Positions 10,885 through 22,147 of a DNA stretch of 64,000 bases are shown here, one piece after another. Below the pieces are notes generated by a model. That model was not told where the DNA came from and searched no databases. It saw nothing but the letters and a program-made list of their open reading frames with translations. The stretch spans positions 31,049,166 to 31,113,165 of the forward strand of contig JAJEKV010000003.1 in assembly GCA_021234155.1 (NCBI GenBank), read 5' to 3'. The position numbers and the translations under genes were made by a program. Positions within the stretch are counted from its first letter, which is position 1, and every line of letters starts with the position of its first letter. The stretch comes from Isoetes taiwanensis (Eukaryota > Streptophyta > Lycopodiopsida > Isoetales > Isoetaceae).

Positions 10885-10955
10885 TTGTTGCCCTAGCATA
10901 GTGGCCAGGCTAGCCTATTCCCCCTCTCCAAGTCATGTGTTCGAACCCTCCCTAG
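10885..10955 (+). repeat. tRNA-derived SINE head, copy 1
   Basis: An A-box-like TAGCATAGTGGC at 10894-10905 and a B-box-like TGTTCGAACCC at 10938-10948 have tRNA-like spacing. The rest of the cloverleaf is not intact, so this is a SINE promoter rather than a tRNA gene. Confidence 0.6.
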
Positions 10956-11049
10956 TCCCTCTTAAGCCTTGCCCCCATGATAAACGTCTTATTTTATATC
11001 CCCATCTTTGAACATTATGTTATATTTGGCATGTTATATTTGGCATGGG

Positions 11050-11110
11050 CCATTCTGGCTAAGCTGGCCACCCCCCCTTGCTATGATCATGAGTTCGATC
11101 CCTCCCCAAG
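11050..11110 (+). repeat. tRNA-derived SINE head, copy 2
   Basis: TGGCTAAGCTGG at 11056-11067 fits the A-box consensus TRGCNNAGYNGG exactly. GAGTTCGATCCC at 11091-11102 is one base off a B box. It lies about 160 bp from copy 1 in the same orientation. Confidence 0.65.
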
Positions 11111-11146
11111 AGTGGACAAAAAAAAAAGGATAGGGAAGATGCAGAG

Positions 11147-11322
11147 AAAAAGATCAAATATGTCTGGGCATGGCGCCTTCAAGACCATCGCAGAGCAGGA
11201 CACAGAAAAAAACATTGTCGTCTCCAAGCCGTTAAAAAGATCAAAGATGTCTGGGCATGGCGCCTTCAAGACCATCGCCAGAGCAGGACACAGAAAAAAA
11301 ACATTGTCGTCTCCAAGCCGTC
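11147..11322. repeat. 87-bp tandem duplication
   Basis: Two units of about 87 bp (from 11147 and from 11234), each with ATGTCTGGGCATGGCGCC and GTCGTCTCCAAGCCGT. They differ by a few point changes and 1-nt indels. The duplication directly follows SINE copy 2. Confidence 0.93.
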
Positions 11323-11655
11323 GTCGCTGAAGCGCGATTCTGTAAGAAGTGCCACATAATTTTCTTAAGTTATTTCCACGTTAAGAGAATGTATGTTTAC
11401 CAAACATTCCGGTGTGTCAGGCACGCCTCCGTGCTGACGCGCATCGACATGCCTTTTACACTGGAATGCCTTCCGCACAGACACTTATACACGTAGATGC
11501 ACACATTTTATAAATTGAACTAAATTAAATTGAATTGAACTGAACTGGATTTAATTTAAATCTACACCTCCAAGCCTCCCGCTCGGCAATACAAGTTTTC
11601 ATAAGAAAGAACTTCTTTCGCAATTACTTCTTTTGCAATTTAGCCACAGGAATAT

Positions 11656-11928
11656 ATGTCAACAGAGGACTCCAAGTGCAACATAACATCAATATTTGTC
11701 CATGAGTGTGAAGAAGAACTCAAGAGCTATTACACTGGAGTGTGCTTCTCCCTGCATAGTAAGGAGCCACTCACAGAAGCATGGATTCTTTCTTTAGATG
11801 AGACCTCTTTGAAAACGGAGTTTATCAACTGTTTAGTCCATAAATTCATTCCTATTCCACATCATAAAGGTAAAGTTCTGGCATATGAGCTGATCCGACC
11901 ACTTACATATGACCATTCAATATTTTGA
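11656..11928 (+). CDS. Small open frame of unknown function
   Basis: 90 codons from ATG 11656 with plausible composition (HECEEELKSYYTGVCFSLHS). An AG acceptor lies just upstream (CCACAG|GAATAT). I do not recognise the family and there is no supporting neighbour. It may be a lone exon or a chance frame. Confidence 0.22.
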   Translation: MSTEDSKCNITSIFVHECEEELKSYYTGVCFSLHSKEPLTEAWILSLDETSLKTEFINCLVHKFIPIPHHKGKVLAYELIRPLTYDHSIF

Positions 11929-11939
11929 AAGTAGATAGT

Positions 11940-12420
11940 ATTTTGAAATTACTTTTAACTGAAAATACCCTTTTGCTTGAAAATACCATGGTATTTATTA
12001 CAATACTCTGTTTATTTGGTAATTTCCCTTTCACTCAATCCTCTTTTATTTAGAAATACTCTAATCCATTTGCAAATTTGCTTTTGAACTAGTCCCCTTT
12101 TCTTAAAAATACCCCAATCCATTCGCAAATTCCCTTTTTGAACAAGTCCCCTTTTGTTGAAATTACCCCAAACCATTGGCAAATTCCCTTTTGACCCAAT
12201 CCCCCTTTCTTCAAAATACCCCAATGTGCATTTGTAATCCCCTATTTCTATTAATTCCCCCATTCGGATATGCCCTTTTTGTTCAACAATCCCCCATTTT
12301 TACTAATCTCCCCCTGTACAATATACCCTTTCGTTCAAGAATTCTCCGTTGCAAAGAAAATTATCCATTGCTCTCGAGTTCCCCAGTTCCTCAATGGGGG
12401 AATTTCCAGGGGATATAAGC
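11940..12420. repeat. Degenerate tandem array of CCCTTTTG...AAAATACCCC units
   Basis: About a dozen units of 30-45 nt carry CAAATTCCCTTTT, AAATACCCCAATCC and TCCCCCTTT in repeating order. It resembles the array at 2520-2960 in composition and motif order. Confidence 0.75.
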
Positions 12421-13339
12421 ACCTTTTTCGTGTGATTGTTGTGTGAATTGAATCCCTGCTCCAAATTTCCTGCCTTCGAACATTCAGCATTGTTGCCTGT
12501 TTTTGACATCGATGGATTGAAAAAGGATGAAAGGTCTCAAAATTTACATTTGTGCACTGGATGTCATGAACAAGAAAGTAAGACCAGTAGAAGTGCTAGA
12601 TCATGATAGAAATGCAAAAATAACCTAGCCAACAAAGAACAATTAAAAATTCATATATACTAGAGCCCATGTGCATCTCATCCTGGCTGCTTGGTCGTGT
12701 ATGCAAAGTGTAGCGGTAAAACTTTGATGATAAGTTTGAAAACGAGACTATTATTACAATATGTTGGATCACCTACATCTACGATCAATGGTTCTTTTGT
12801 AAAGAGCATCCTCGCTTTCAGAATATATGTTAACAGCGTGTGCCAAATCCCTAGGAACCCTTACAGTCTATCGGCTGGAATTTAAAATTTTCAATTGTGT
12901 AGAATTATAGGAGGTTTTGTTGAAAAAAGGATAGGCAAACCGGTAATCATTGAAATAAAATGGTATTTTTTGGTTTCATCATTATACATCAAGAATTTTT
13001 TTTTTTAGGGTTCTATTATATTATATTATATTATCTTCCTATATATAAGATTACTGGCTACCTTTTTTGGAGTTATCAATATCTATCTTTCCGGCAAAAA
13101 AAAAGGGCAAAGTTAGAATTATAGTCATGCCCTTTTTTGTTTCCCGCCTGCCTTCCGGCCGGCCAAATAGATTCGAACTATGGTACGGCCAGGCTGCTCC
13201 ATGTATTCTTCGACCCATCGAAATACTCCACTGCCCTCCTTCCCCGTCGCCCCTGTGGTTATGGGTATGCCGCATGTCCCACCCAGAGCTCTCTGTTTGT
13301 ATGAAATAGATTGATAATTGGCTCTATTTGTTGTTGCAG
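12421..13339. other. No gene recognised
   Basis: AT-rich sequence with a TATTATATTA run near 13010-13035 and a GC-richer patch at 13140-13290. The + strand frames in the patch have no recognisable domain. Confidence 0.45.
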
Positions 13340-13390
13340 AAGTTCTGCACAACTATCAACAAAGTGCAGCCGGAGCTAAAAAAAACCCGG
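13340..13390 (+). other. Possible orphan exon (17 codons)
   Basis: TTGTTGCAG|...|GTAAGT flanks a 51-nt open stretch reading KFCTTINKVQPELKKTR. Both splice signals fit well and the phase is 0-0. No neighbouring exon was identified, so it may belong to a captured or decayed gene. Confidence 0.33.
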
Positions 13391-13548
13391 GTAAGTTGTT
13401 CTGCATATAGTAACAGATATGAAATTTGCTTTGGAACAAATGAGAATTGATTGAAAATTGTCCATTTCATAAACTAAATACCTAACGTTCCCTTTTAATT
13501 CCGGTGAAGAAACCCATCGCCCCAGAAACTACTCTGTAATTGCAGGAT

Positions 13549-13653
13549 TATTAACAGTAATGAATGACAGATTAATCTCCCTGAACAAACACAAATGATA
13601 TTGTGCTTGTACACATCATCGATCCATGCCAAAGGACATGATGATGTGGAATG
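13549..13653 (+). repeat. Direct repeat copy 1 (possible TRIM 5' LTR)
   Basis: 105 bp starting TATTAACAGTAATGAATGA, almost identical to 15218-15323. It contains an imperfect hairpin (ACATCATC...GATGATGT). Confidence 0.85.
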
Positions 13654-14009
13654 GAGCAAGACAGCAGAAGGAAGTAAATATCTTCCTGTCTTCCTTGAAT
13701 CCAGCCGTATCTGCTTGTAAGCAATTCAGCCATTTCTGGCTCTGCCGAAGATCTGGCTTTTGACCAGACCAGTAACGGATATGGCGGCCGCGGCAACCCA
13801 AAGACGTCGCCCAGACAAAAATTTTGGCACAAACGTGCCACGTGGATAGACACCAAATGGTGCGCCCTAACAGACACATCATTTCGGCCTCCCAGTCTTG
13901 CTTCAAACACGATTTCATCTATTCTGCTCCAAATCCACAAATCACCCCAACCTCTTTCTATTTTCTCAAAATTGCTCTTGAAGAGCCTGATCACCTCCTC
14001 AAGACTCAT
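13654..14009 (-). other. Unassigned - strand reading frame inside the candidate TRIM
   Basis: An ATG at 14009 opens a frame (MSLEEVIRLFKSNFEKIERG) of about 145 codons that runs into the left direct repeat. It has no recognised domain. The part to about 13750 looks protein-like, and the remainder lies in the repeat. Confidence 0.22.
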
Positions 14010-14365
14010 ATCTTATAGCAGAAAATCATTCTGATTTCGGAGCATATTATTCAAGACCTTTCTTTGGTGCTGATGGACAAAGGTAAAAAAAACCCGCTGA
14101 AGATCAATCTTCGAACTCTCAAGGCAGTTCAAAGTACTCACATCCTCCAAAACGAAAGGTGAAGTATTCTCAGAATTTGTTTATGATAATGCCAAAACTC
14201 TTTAAAACTTCTAGTAAAAGAGTTAAAATTATGGATTGTGAACTAAACTCACATAATCCAAATCTGGACTTAAACTCATACTGTTGCGCTAAGCATCAAC
14301 AAGAGCTTCAGCAACCGGTGTACATCTTACACCATCCAGGGGGAGAGACCAAGGAACCCTGATCC

Positions 14366-14632
14366 TTGAATGGTCTCCGGATTAATGAAAGTCCAATTGA
14401 GATCACTTCTGATGACGACACTCCAATTCCCAATGGAATTAATGAGAGTGCTGCATCTCCAATTTCTATCATAGAAATTTCCAGTGACTCATCTAATCTG
14501 GCAAACGAGTCTTATGACGATTATTCAAGCATAAGTACTCCTAATTCTGATGGAGAAGATTTGGCAAATGATGACGAATCCTATCAACTCTTTGAAGCCA
14601 CCACAACTGGAGCTCAAGAGTATACAGAGTAA
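14366..14632 (+). CDS. Acidic Ser-rich small protein with SUMO-interaction-like motifs
   Basis: 88 codons from ATG 14366. Two hydrophobic-acidic patches, IEITSDDD and ISIIEISSDSS, fit the SUMO-interacting-motif pattern (I-x-I/V followed by acidic or Ser residues), and a Ser/Asp-rich tail follows. It lies inside the candidate miniature LTR element, so it may be a remnant of a gag-like or accessory frame. The function is unknown and the motif match is short. Confidence 0.3.
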   Translation: MNGLRINESPIEITSDDDTPIPNGINESAASPISIIEISSDSSNLANESYDDYSSISTPNSDGEDLANDDESYQLFEATTTGAQEYTE

Positions 14633-15217
14633 TCACATTCCAGCTAAGTTGTTTCAATTCTGCAAAGTAATAAAGGCCATCCATATAATAATTTGGATGC
14701 ATAAACCCACGAATTAGTGGTCATCTATAAGATGTTAAAGCCACATCTGTGTGGTACTCCATAGGGCACTAACTCTTCTAGGTCCTTGAAGATGAAAATG
14801 TTCACTCGTAAGACCTAAAAAACTCTCAACCTAGATCTTGTTGGAAGTTCCCAAGGTCAACAGGGGGAGAAGTTAGGGAAAGCCATAAGCACATGGCACA
14901 CCCATTTTATGTGTGAAGAGTAGTTGGAGTTACTCTGGAAGTTTGATCTTGTAAACTTCTAAAGACTTGAATAGTTCAAGTATTGCAGCTTACAAAGTTA
15001 AGGGTAAGTCCACAACCCTAGTGGCGTCTAACTTGTATTTTGGGAATAAGCCCACACTTGGTGGCACCCATAGTAATGAAGACCACGTTATGGTGGTAAT
15101 GTTTATATTAATGAAGTTGCAAGTATGGAAAGGAGCAATGAAGACTCCAAGATAAGAAGCCGCATAAAATTCTCAAGAAGATTATATAAAGTTTTGTTTA
15201 TGAAGATTAAGGGGGAG

Positions 15218-15323
15218 TATTAACAGTAATGAATGACCAGATTAATCTCCCTGAACAAACACAAATGATATTGTGCTTGTACACATCATCGATCCATGCC
15301 AAAGGACATGGTGATGTGGAATG
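15218..15323 (+). repeat. Direct repeat copy 2 (possible TRIM 3' LTR)
   Basis: 106 bp, differing from 13549-13653 by one inserted C and an A/G change. It is preceded by AAGGGGGAG. Confidence 0.85.
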
Positions 15324-16887
15324 TATCCATTCATGAAGAGATGCAACTCATGCCTCTTCACAAACTATGTAAAGCCACAATCCAGGCTATTTGGATTAAC
15401 TCTGATTATCTCTAATATATACATTTTTCTGCACAATTCGATTTCATAACAAGGATAAAACCAGTTAATTGTGGCCTTAGAATAAGCAAAAATCAGCTGG
15501 GAATTGCTTGGTCCATGACTTTGGTTTCAATTCAGGTGAAAAAAATCCATTGACTGCATTATAAAAAGGGGCTAAGGTTTCCCTTTGTAATAGTCTCCAA
15601 GTAGTTTAAAGGCTCCAGGCTCAAAAACACACAACGGCTGTGAATCCATTTCTGAAGAAATTGATGCACTCGTTCTACTCCGTTAGAAGACTGAGAATAT
15701 CTATTTGGCTGAGAATATCTACTTAAAATATCCATTAGAAAGCTGATAATCAGGATGATTTTGGCCCAAAATCTGATTAAAGCAAGCCTCACACTGAAAC
15801 CAAGCGTGCCCAAATTCTAGAGATAAAAAGGCCAAACTGGCAACAACCCATCGAAAGATCAATCCAACCCTATCTGCTTGGCACACATAAATTGTGAGAT
15901 CTAGAAACATTGTATGCTCCAATCCGGAAGCTTTAATTGTGTGTTATAACGATTTATTAGTGAAAAATGACATAGAGCTGTGCTATGAAAGAGGGCTAAA
16001 AATCTTCGCCTATTGTTTCGACTTTAAATCCCCAGATTACCATAGCTAGATCTAAGACCGTGATTTTGAAACGCAGAGATCTCTGCCGAAAATCCGACGC
16101 AGTTTTTTCCAGTCATGTTGAAGTGACGAGTCCCCTCAAATGGAAGATACTGTGAGAATAAGATCTGCTGAAACAATTTAATTAGAAGGGAAAATACGCC
16201 GACCATGAATTCGCCTGCATTTTGTCTGTCGTCCCACTGTTATAGGGTAAATAGTTAATGAGGCCTGATCATTTTTCTGTTCTTAAGCCTATCCTGGATT
16301 ATATTGCCTCAATTGTAGATGAGCCTGAATGACCGATAACAAAGTGATCATACTGTCGCTTTAAATGATCATATCTTGGTTTGCATAATGCTTTCAGTTC
16401 ATTGCATGCCATAGTATTGCCAAATTGTTTCGATCTTAAAACATGTAGATTGCCTTCCCTATGGAATTCTCTTTGCTGATACCCCTGCCAGCATGGTAGA
16501 ACCACATGGCAAGATTCAATCAGCAGGCCGACTGTGTCCCAAATCTGGTCCTCTAGGTCTACCAGACTAGACCGTTGTAGTTTTGCAAGCAAATCGTGTT
16601 TAAAGATCCTTCTTTAGAAGCCGTTTCTGAGGTTAAAATTATGTGTGCATACTGATTCCCAAATTAAAGATTCTTGAGGTTAAATGCAGATTTGGAGCCT
16701 AGAGAGTGATCCATCGCAATAAAACATGAGTACTTCCTCTTCTTCCCTACACTCTTGGAGTCCTTGCAGCATGGATACTCTATTTAATTAGGTTATGACT
16801 AGATGAGGCCCACACCGTGATACTACTATGAGTCTTTAAACTATAAATTTCAGAAACATGCACCTAGGCCTAAGTCTTTTTTTAGGA
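15324..16887. other. No gene recognised
   Basis: AT-rich sequence with only short frames. At 15527 AATTCAGGTGAAAAAAATCC echoes AATTCCGGTGAAGAAACCC at 13498, so the flanks of the candidate TRIM are themselves weakly similar. Confidence 0.45.
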
Positions 16888-17450
16888 TCCCATTGATCCG
16901 AGACATCGGATCGCCATTCTAGAATGGGACGAGCATGCATGTTTGGCATGCATGCGGGCGGCGCATGCCCGTTCTGGTTGGGAGTTCGCTATTTTAGGCG
17001 CGTTTCTGCATCAACATCTCATCGGCGCTTCCTCTTCTCTCTCAGCAGTACCTCTTTCTCTTTGAATTGTTTTCCAGGCAGGGGAGGGGCTTCTTCCTGC
17101 TTGGTTTGGCCAATTTGGCGTTTCTTTCATGCTGTCCTTTTCCGGCCTTTAGCCTTCATCCTGTGACCTTCGTCCTCGATTCTAGTTTGTAAGGAAGTTT
17201 CTCGGTATTATTGGCGGTTTGTTGGTTTCATGCGCGAGTCCCATTCTAGAATCCCATCGATCCGAGACATCGGATCGCCATTCTAGAATGGGACGAGCAT
17301 GCATGTTTTGCATGCATGCGCGGGCGATGCCCATTACGGTTGGGAGTTCGCTATTTTAGGCGTTTACGCATCAACGCCTCATCGGCGCTTTCCTCTTCTC
17401 TCTCAAAGAAGTACCTCTTTCTCTTTGAACCCACCCTCCCCCTTCTTTGT
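16888..17450. repeat. 364-bp direct repeat with palindromic start
   Basis: Unit A begins at 16888 and unit B at 17252. Each opens with ATCCGAGACATCGGAT and CATTCTAGAATG, both inverted repeats. GAGCATGCATG and a shared stretch down to GTACCTCTTTCTCTTTGA follow. A third partial junction (TTGTTGGTTTCATGCG...CATTCTAGAAT) recurs at 17218-17253 and 17880-17913. Confidence 0.85.
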
Positions 17451-17461
17451 TTATTATATTT

Positions 17462-17478
17462 GTCGCGTGGAACGCGAC
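17462..17478. repeat. Perfect 7-bp hairpin
   Basis: GTCGCGT-GGA-ACGCGAC, extendable by one T-A pair. It lies about 170 nt upstream of the structured motif at 17635. Confidence 0.7.
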
Positions 17479-17634
17479 AGAATCAGCCCTCCCACTCCAC
17501 AGGGGAGGTTTGTTTTGTTTCGCTTTTTGGTGTTGGTGATGTGCGTGTATGGGTTGGCGCTTGCATCTGTTTCGACTTCTCCATTCGTGGGTTTTGGGAG
17601 CAATTTCTCTGCCTTGCGTTTGTCTAAGCCCCTT

Positions 17635-17822
17635 GCCGAGGGTTTATCACTAGGGTTTTTCCTCGAAAACCCGAAAGGGCGGGGTTTTTTAATCCCGGTG
17701 ATAAGCTTTCGGCAGGTACACCAGCCAAACATCTGTTAGCATTGTATTTTTGGGGTCCAAATGATATAATTGGATTTTCCCTTTATTTTTCGTGGGTAGT
17801 TCGCATGTGTGCGGCTACCCAC
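17635..17822 (+). other. Structured motif copy 1: nested GGGTTTTT/AAAACCC hairpin plus downstream hairpin
   Basis: GCCGAGGGTTTATCAC (17635-17650) pairs with GTGATAAGCTTTCGGC (17698-17713) over 16 positions if G-U pairs are allowed. Inside, AAAACCC at about 17667 can pair with either GGGTTTT upstream or GGGGTTTT downstream, giving two alternative folds. After 78 nt a second hairpin, GTGGGTAG...CTACCCAC, spans 17792-17822. The same plan recurs at 41567-41709, 44142-44239 and 45905-45984. Confidence 0.6.
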
Positions 17823-18139
17823 TATCCACCATTGTAGAAAATCCGCTGAGATGAATGAGAAGCCTATCTATCGGGCGCTTTGTTGGTTTCATGCGAGTCC
17901 CATTCTAGAATGCTTATTAAGCTTTCTAATAAGTGCTTATGGATAAAGCACGTAGCTTTCTTTTTGAAGTTATGTCCTTTACACCTTCTGTTGTCAAATT
18001 AAAGTTTCATTTCTTATTGCAGTTGTATTGGATGCACGGCATTTTATGATTCCATGCTAGGATTACTTAAACTCGCATCTCTATTTGTAAGTCTGACTAG
18101 CAAAGCCTCTATTAGTAAGTCCCACTAGCGAAGAAATCT

Positions 18140-18732
18140 GAAAAATGTATATTAAATGGTAGATGTTTCATTTTCAAAATATATATTAAATGGTAGATGT
18201 TTCATTATTAATGTCTAAATTCCCATGTTTTTCTAATTAAAATGGCCTCAAAGGAGTATTTTTGTTGACACTAGGTGCTTTTTCTAATCTTGAAAATGTA
18301 AATATTAGTAATTAAAGCTCATAAGCTCGGGACCTTGCGTTAAATGTTTACAAAACAAAGTTCACATTCATGTTTTGCTTTGCTCTGAAGATGCAAAATA
18401 TGACATGTTGGTATTATTCCTTTCTAGTATGAGTTTAACAGCAAAGTTTTACTTCAATACTATGCCTTGCCAAATTCTCTATTGTGAATTGCTAAATTTT
18501 GTACGTGATTGCATGAGTTAGATAGTAAACATCCGTTTTTCTGCCAGAAGTCGTGAAGAGGGTGGACTTCATTCTCTGATTGACTTCTATTTCTGTCTCA
18601 TTAATTGATAGATGTTTCATTCTTAATGTCTAAATTTCCATGTTTTTCTGATTAAAATAGCGTCGAAGGAGTATTTTCATTGAGACTAGGTATTTGCTTT
18701 TTCTAATCTTGAAAATGCAAGTATTAGTAATT
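18140..18732. repeat. Diverged ~430-bp direct repeat
   Basis: 18168-18316 and 18598-18732 share GGTAGATGTTTCATT-like, AATGTCTAAATT, CATGTTTTTCT and TTTTCTAATCTTGAAAATG stretches in the same order. A shorter third match lies at about 18840-18900. Within the first unit ATATTAAATGGTAGATGTTT is itself repeated (18149 and 18181). Confidence 0.75.
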
Positions 18733-19985
18733 TCCATCTTGAACATAAAGAAAATGATTATCTAGTGCACTAAACTGATCACTAGCACCATACATAGAAC
18801 CTATCGACATTGATTTCTTGCCTGCCATATGTTACAAGATGTCTATTAAATGATAAATAGCCTCATAGAGACACTTTTTGTTGATATCTAGGTATTTCTT
18901 TTAGAATCCACTTTTCTAAATAGCTTTTATAGCAGCGCGATTGGATTAAAGGCATACTGTAGGGCAAGTTTTTCCAATGTACATCTGTGGGGTCCCATAA
19001 GCACCTGTAATCGGGTGGAAAGATGTTTAGGATTAGAACATATTATTTTTCTGTCAAAAGTTATTTTTGCAATAAGAAAATTGGCCGTACTTTCGGAACT
19101 TCAGCCCAAGCTGAGTAGCTGTGCAATTGAATTTCATCAAAGAGAGAATCCCAAAACGCACCAACACTCATCTTTCCAATAAGAAAGTGGCCCTACATTT
19201 AAATTCTATAAACTTCGTTAGAACTGTAATATACAATCTCATCGTCTTCTGCCATGCAAGTCCAAACACTCAAATGGAAGTCAACCCAGAGTTCGATCGA
19301 TATTCCAAAGAAAAAACTAGTTGATTGTGTGAAGAATAGGACATAGTTCATGGAGAAAAAGCCAACATGCTGAGACTTCTAGTTATTTACATTTTGCATG
19401 GTTATTTATGAGAAATATTTGCCAGTGAATTAAACATTGCCATCTTATTCCTCCTGCAAAATGTGAGAAGACATATGCCCTCAGATTTGCACAGACTGGG
19501 CATTCTTAGAGATATGCTTGAAGCCTCTCGAATTCGCAATTCCTATGTAGTAATGTTTGCATGCAAAAACATTGGCGACCATTGTTAAAGTCAGGAAAAA
19601 TTTCAGTTTAAACATATTATTAGAAAAATATAGTGGTCCCTAGGATAAGCAACATAGGATTAGGAAAATTATATTGTAAATGGATTGAAAGTTATGTTGA
19701 GCAACATATCTTATCTGCGCAGGTTTTATCCATGTATCACCGTATTCAAACTAACAATTCTTCCTTTGCAGACTTATTTTTTATCCGGCCATTATTATCC
19801 ATTATTCAACATGTCGACAAGTGATTTGCATACAGATGTAGAAGATAAGGTTAGAAATCTATTTGTAAGCATATATTAAAGAATTCATAAATCAATAGAG
19901 ACTTACTAAGATCCTTTTGCATGCATAATTTATTAATCGATACCACCAGCATCATGTAAACCTGTTATATACAAAATGTGAAAAT
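18733..19985. other. No gene recognised
   Basis: AT-rich sequence. At 19770-19847 an exon-like stretch beginning ATGTCGACAAGTGATTTGC ends at AAG|GTTAGA. It may be the exon that preceded the Helitron-like exon at 19995. Confidence 0.4.
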
Positions 19986-19994
19986 ACAAAGCAT

Positions 19995-20365
19995 AAATCG
20001 AATGAAGCAGACATGAGAACAAATGAAGAAGAAAATCAAACAAGGACGAAAAAAAGAGGACGTCCAAGGTAAGTTCAAATGTTATATCTTATTGTTTGTT
20101 ATCTTCATGACTATTTCTTTCCATTCTATCTTCTTTTTTTATTTGCCTGTCTACACTCGTTTATTGTCCTAAAGCTAAAGGGGAGGTATTTATTACTATT
20201 AGTTATTTAATCGTTATCTCATGTATGTATTACAATGCATGTAATGATAACCCAGAACCAGCCTTAGTAAACTTGATTAATAGCTTTTTCAATTTATAGC
20301 TTATTGATATCATTAATCTAATTCGTATACACAGTCTTAGTACATTTGACATCATCGTATCCTGC
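19995..20365 (+). mobile_element. Helitron 5'-coding relic (KRGRPR exon and intron remnant)
   Basis: The stretch to 20068 reads MRTNEEENQTRTKKRGRPR and stops at a GTAAGT donor. The active-looking Helitron at 37694-37774 has a matching exon (NQESSGIKKRGRPR|GTGAGT). Both continue with CAAATG(T/C)TATAT in the intron. Near 20325, CAGTCTTAGTACATTTGA matches the intron remnant at 37400-37420. No Rep or helicase follows, so this is a truncated relic. Confidence 0.6.
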
Positions 20366-21732
20366 AAACCAACTTCCAACTTAGTCAAGTACTGCTTCTT
20401 CTTGGTTCTACTCATAACCAAAGTCTTCCAACATGTACTTCAACACCCCGAAACTACTTGATTTCCAGCAAGATCATTGGCTAGTTTATCAAGTTCCAAT
20501 TTTATCTCATCTATTTTTAAGAATCTGCAACAAATCTTTAGACATCATATCTGTTCTACCCTCATTCCAGATCACCTTCTGTGCATTCCCTTTTTTGCTT
20601 CCAGTACTATTACATTATTTAATAATCTAATTTCCTCCTCTGATCCATGTTGAAGTAGCTGGTTTATCTAACATATATAACTCTCCTATGAAAATTCCTT
20701 TGGAATATTCTTTTTCGATGCCTCCTTCTAAAGGTGACACGTACCGTTCTGAGGAAAAAAATAGGGCTTTAAAAAATAGAGAAAAAAAAAACAGCGAGGA
20801 TTTGGCTTGGCTATGGCGCCTTGCATGCATCGCCATCGCCGGAGCTGGGAAGCGGCAGAAGCTCCATCTATTGCAGAGCCCAGAGAGGATTTTAGCCTAA
20901 TGAAGAATCTCCTGTTTACGGGCGCCCGACCAACATAAGGCATGGATCCACGACCACGAGTTCCTGGCCGGATCCTCGAATAGGGAGGCTTGGAGTTTGG
21001 CTGCTTCAAATTTTGCTGGCTTCAAATTTGTTTGGAGGCTATGGCGATGCATCCCCTCAATTCAACAATGCGGTTTTCACAAAGTATTATTGGGTCGTGT
21101 TTTTGTTGGAAGCAAACACAGGCAAACTGGAACAGAGAAAAGGGAGGCAATAATCTGAACGATCTGGGACAGTAGAATTAGGGGCAGTCGAAAATCTTCA
21201 AGCTACGTTTTTGCTGGGTTCAATGGAAATCTGATTTTTGGGAAGACTGCACGATGCATTCTTTGTAGCTCCGGCGAAATCTGTGTCTCAAACTACAAAG
21301 CCTAGTGTAACAGATAATGCAGTCTGGGCTCTTATGACTCCAGTGGTCGTCTTCGAATTCTCAGTTGGTAAAGAATTGATACCTTAATCTCTGTTCCTTT
21401 CCAATTCAATCAAGATTATTTTCTGTAATCAAATAAAAACTTCTGGAAAAAATGTATGTTTCCTTCTTGCAGGAGCAACTTTGAGCAAGGGGTTAAACAG
21501 AGGGATTGGCCGATAGCAATGAGATTGTGGGAACTATTGCGGTATTTTTTACGGTCTATTTACAAGTCTGCTTGGCAAAGTTTTATAAATGCTTGATATA
21601 GTGAAGTGACATGTGTGATACAGAAGACCGAAACGAAGGCATTGATCATAAATTCTTTGAATAGCTTTCCGAACTGAATCATTTTCTACTAGTGACTGAG
21701 GTTTAGTGTAAGTTGTTTTCATTTGTTTGCAG
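20366..21732. other. No gene recognised
   Basis: Contains a GC-richer patch (20810-21000) with no clear domain and poly-A runs near 20755-20795. I saw no transposon termini. Confidence 0.4.
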
Positions 21733-21817
21733 ACTTTGGAGGTTTACTTCTTTGAGAGAGACTGCAGATCATACATAGTTGCCCATGGGGCACAAAGATT
21801 CCGGTTGTTGACCAAAG
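21733..21817 (+). other. Possible exon, unknown product
   Basis: TTTGCAG|...ACCAAAG|GTTAG flanks an 85-nt open stretch encoding TLEVYFFERDCRSYIVAHGA. It ends in phase 1. The next candidate exon (22148) starts in phase 0, so an intervening exon is missing or the pair does not belong together. Confidence 0.33.
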
Positions 21818-22147
21818 GTTAGTTTAGATTTTGGCGAAGATTAGAGGGCATATTTTGCTACAGTTAATTTGATAATATGAAGAATTGTTAACATTCAAAT
21901 TTTTTTAATACTCTAGGTTAATAGGTCATGCTGGTTGTTTGTACATAGGGATGTGTTGCTTACTATTCACATAACTATTGAAGATGCTTTTATCTTTTTC
22001 CTTGATGAGTTTATTGACGCAAAGCATTTCATTTAAATAGAATCGATGTACAACCTATTCCTTTGGTCTAAATATTGGAAAGGTATTAGCTTCAAGTCCT
22101 AGAAAATTGAATGTTTAATCCTTACATGAACTGTCATATTCTTTCAG

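Larger units (their letters stand above)
13549..15323 (+). mobile_element. Candidate miniature LTR element (TRIM/LARD-like)
   Basis: Two 105-106 bp direct repeats bound a 1.56-kb interior without pol domains. The right repeat is immediately preceded by AAGGGGGAG (15209-15217), a textbook Copia-style polypurine tract. Against an LTR reading, the repeats do not start TG or end CA, no tRNA-Met primer site follows the left copy, and I found no clear target duplication. A segmental duplication remains possible. Confidence 0.5.

Noticed and set aside
10885-11110. Functional tRNA genes
   Set aside because: A and B boxes are present but the cloverleaf is not intact.
17635-17713. Hammerhead ribozyme or retrozyme
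   Set aside because: The CUGAUGA...GAAA core is absent in all four copies of the motif.
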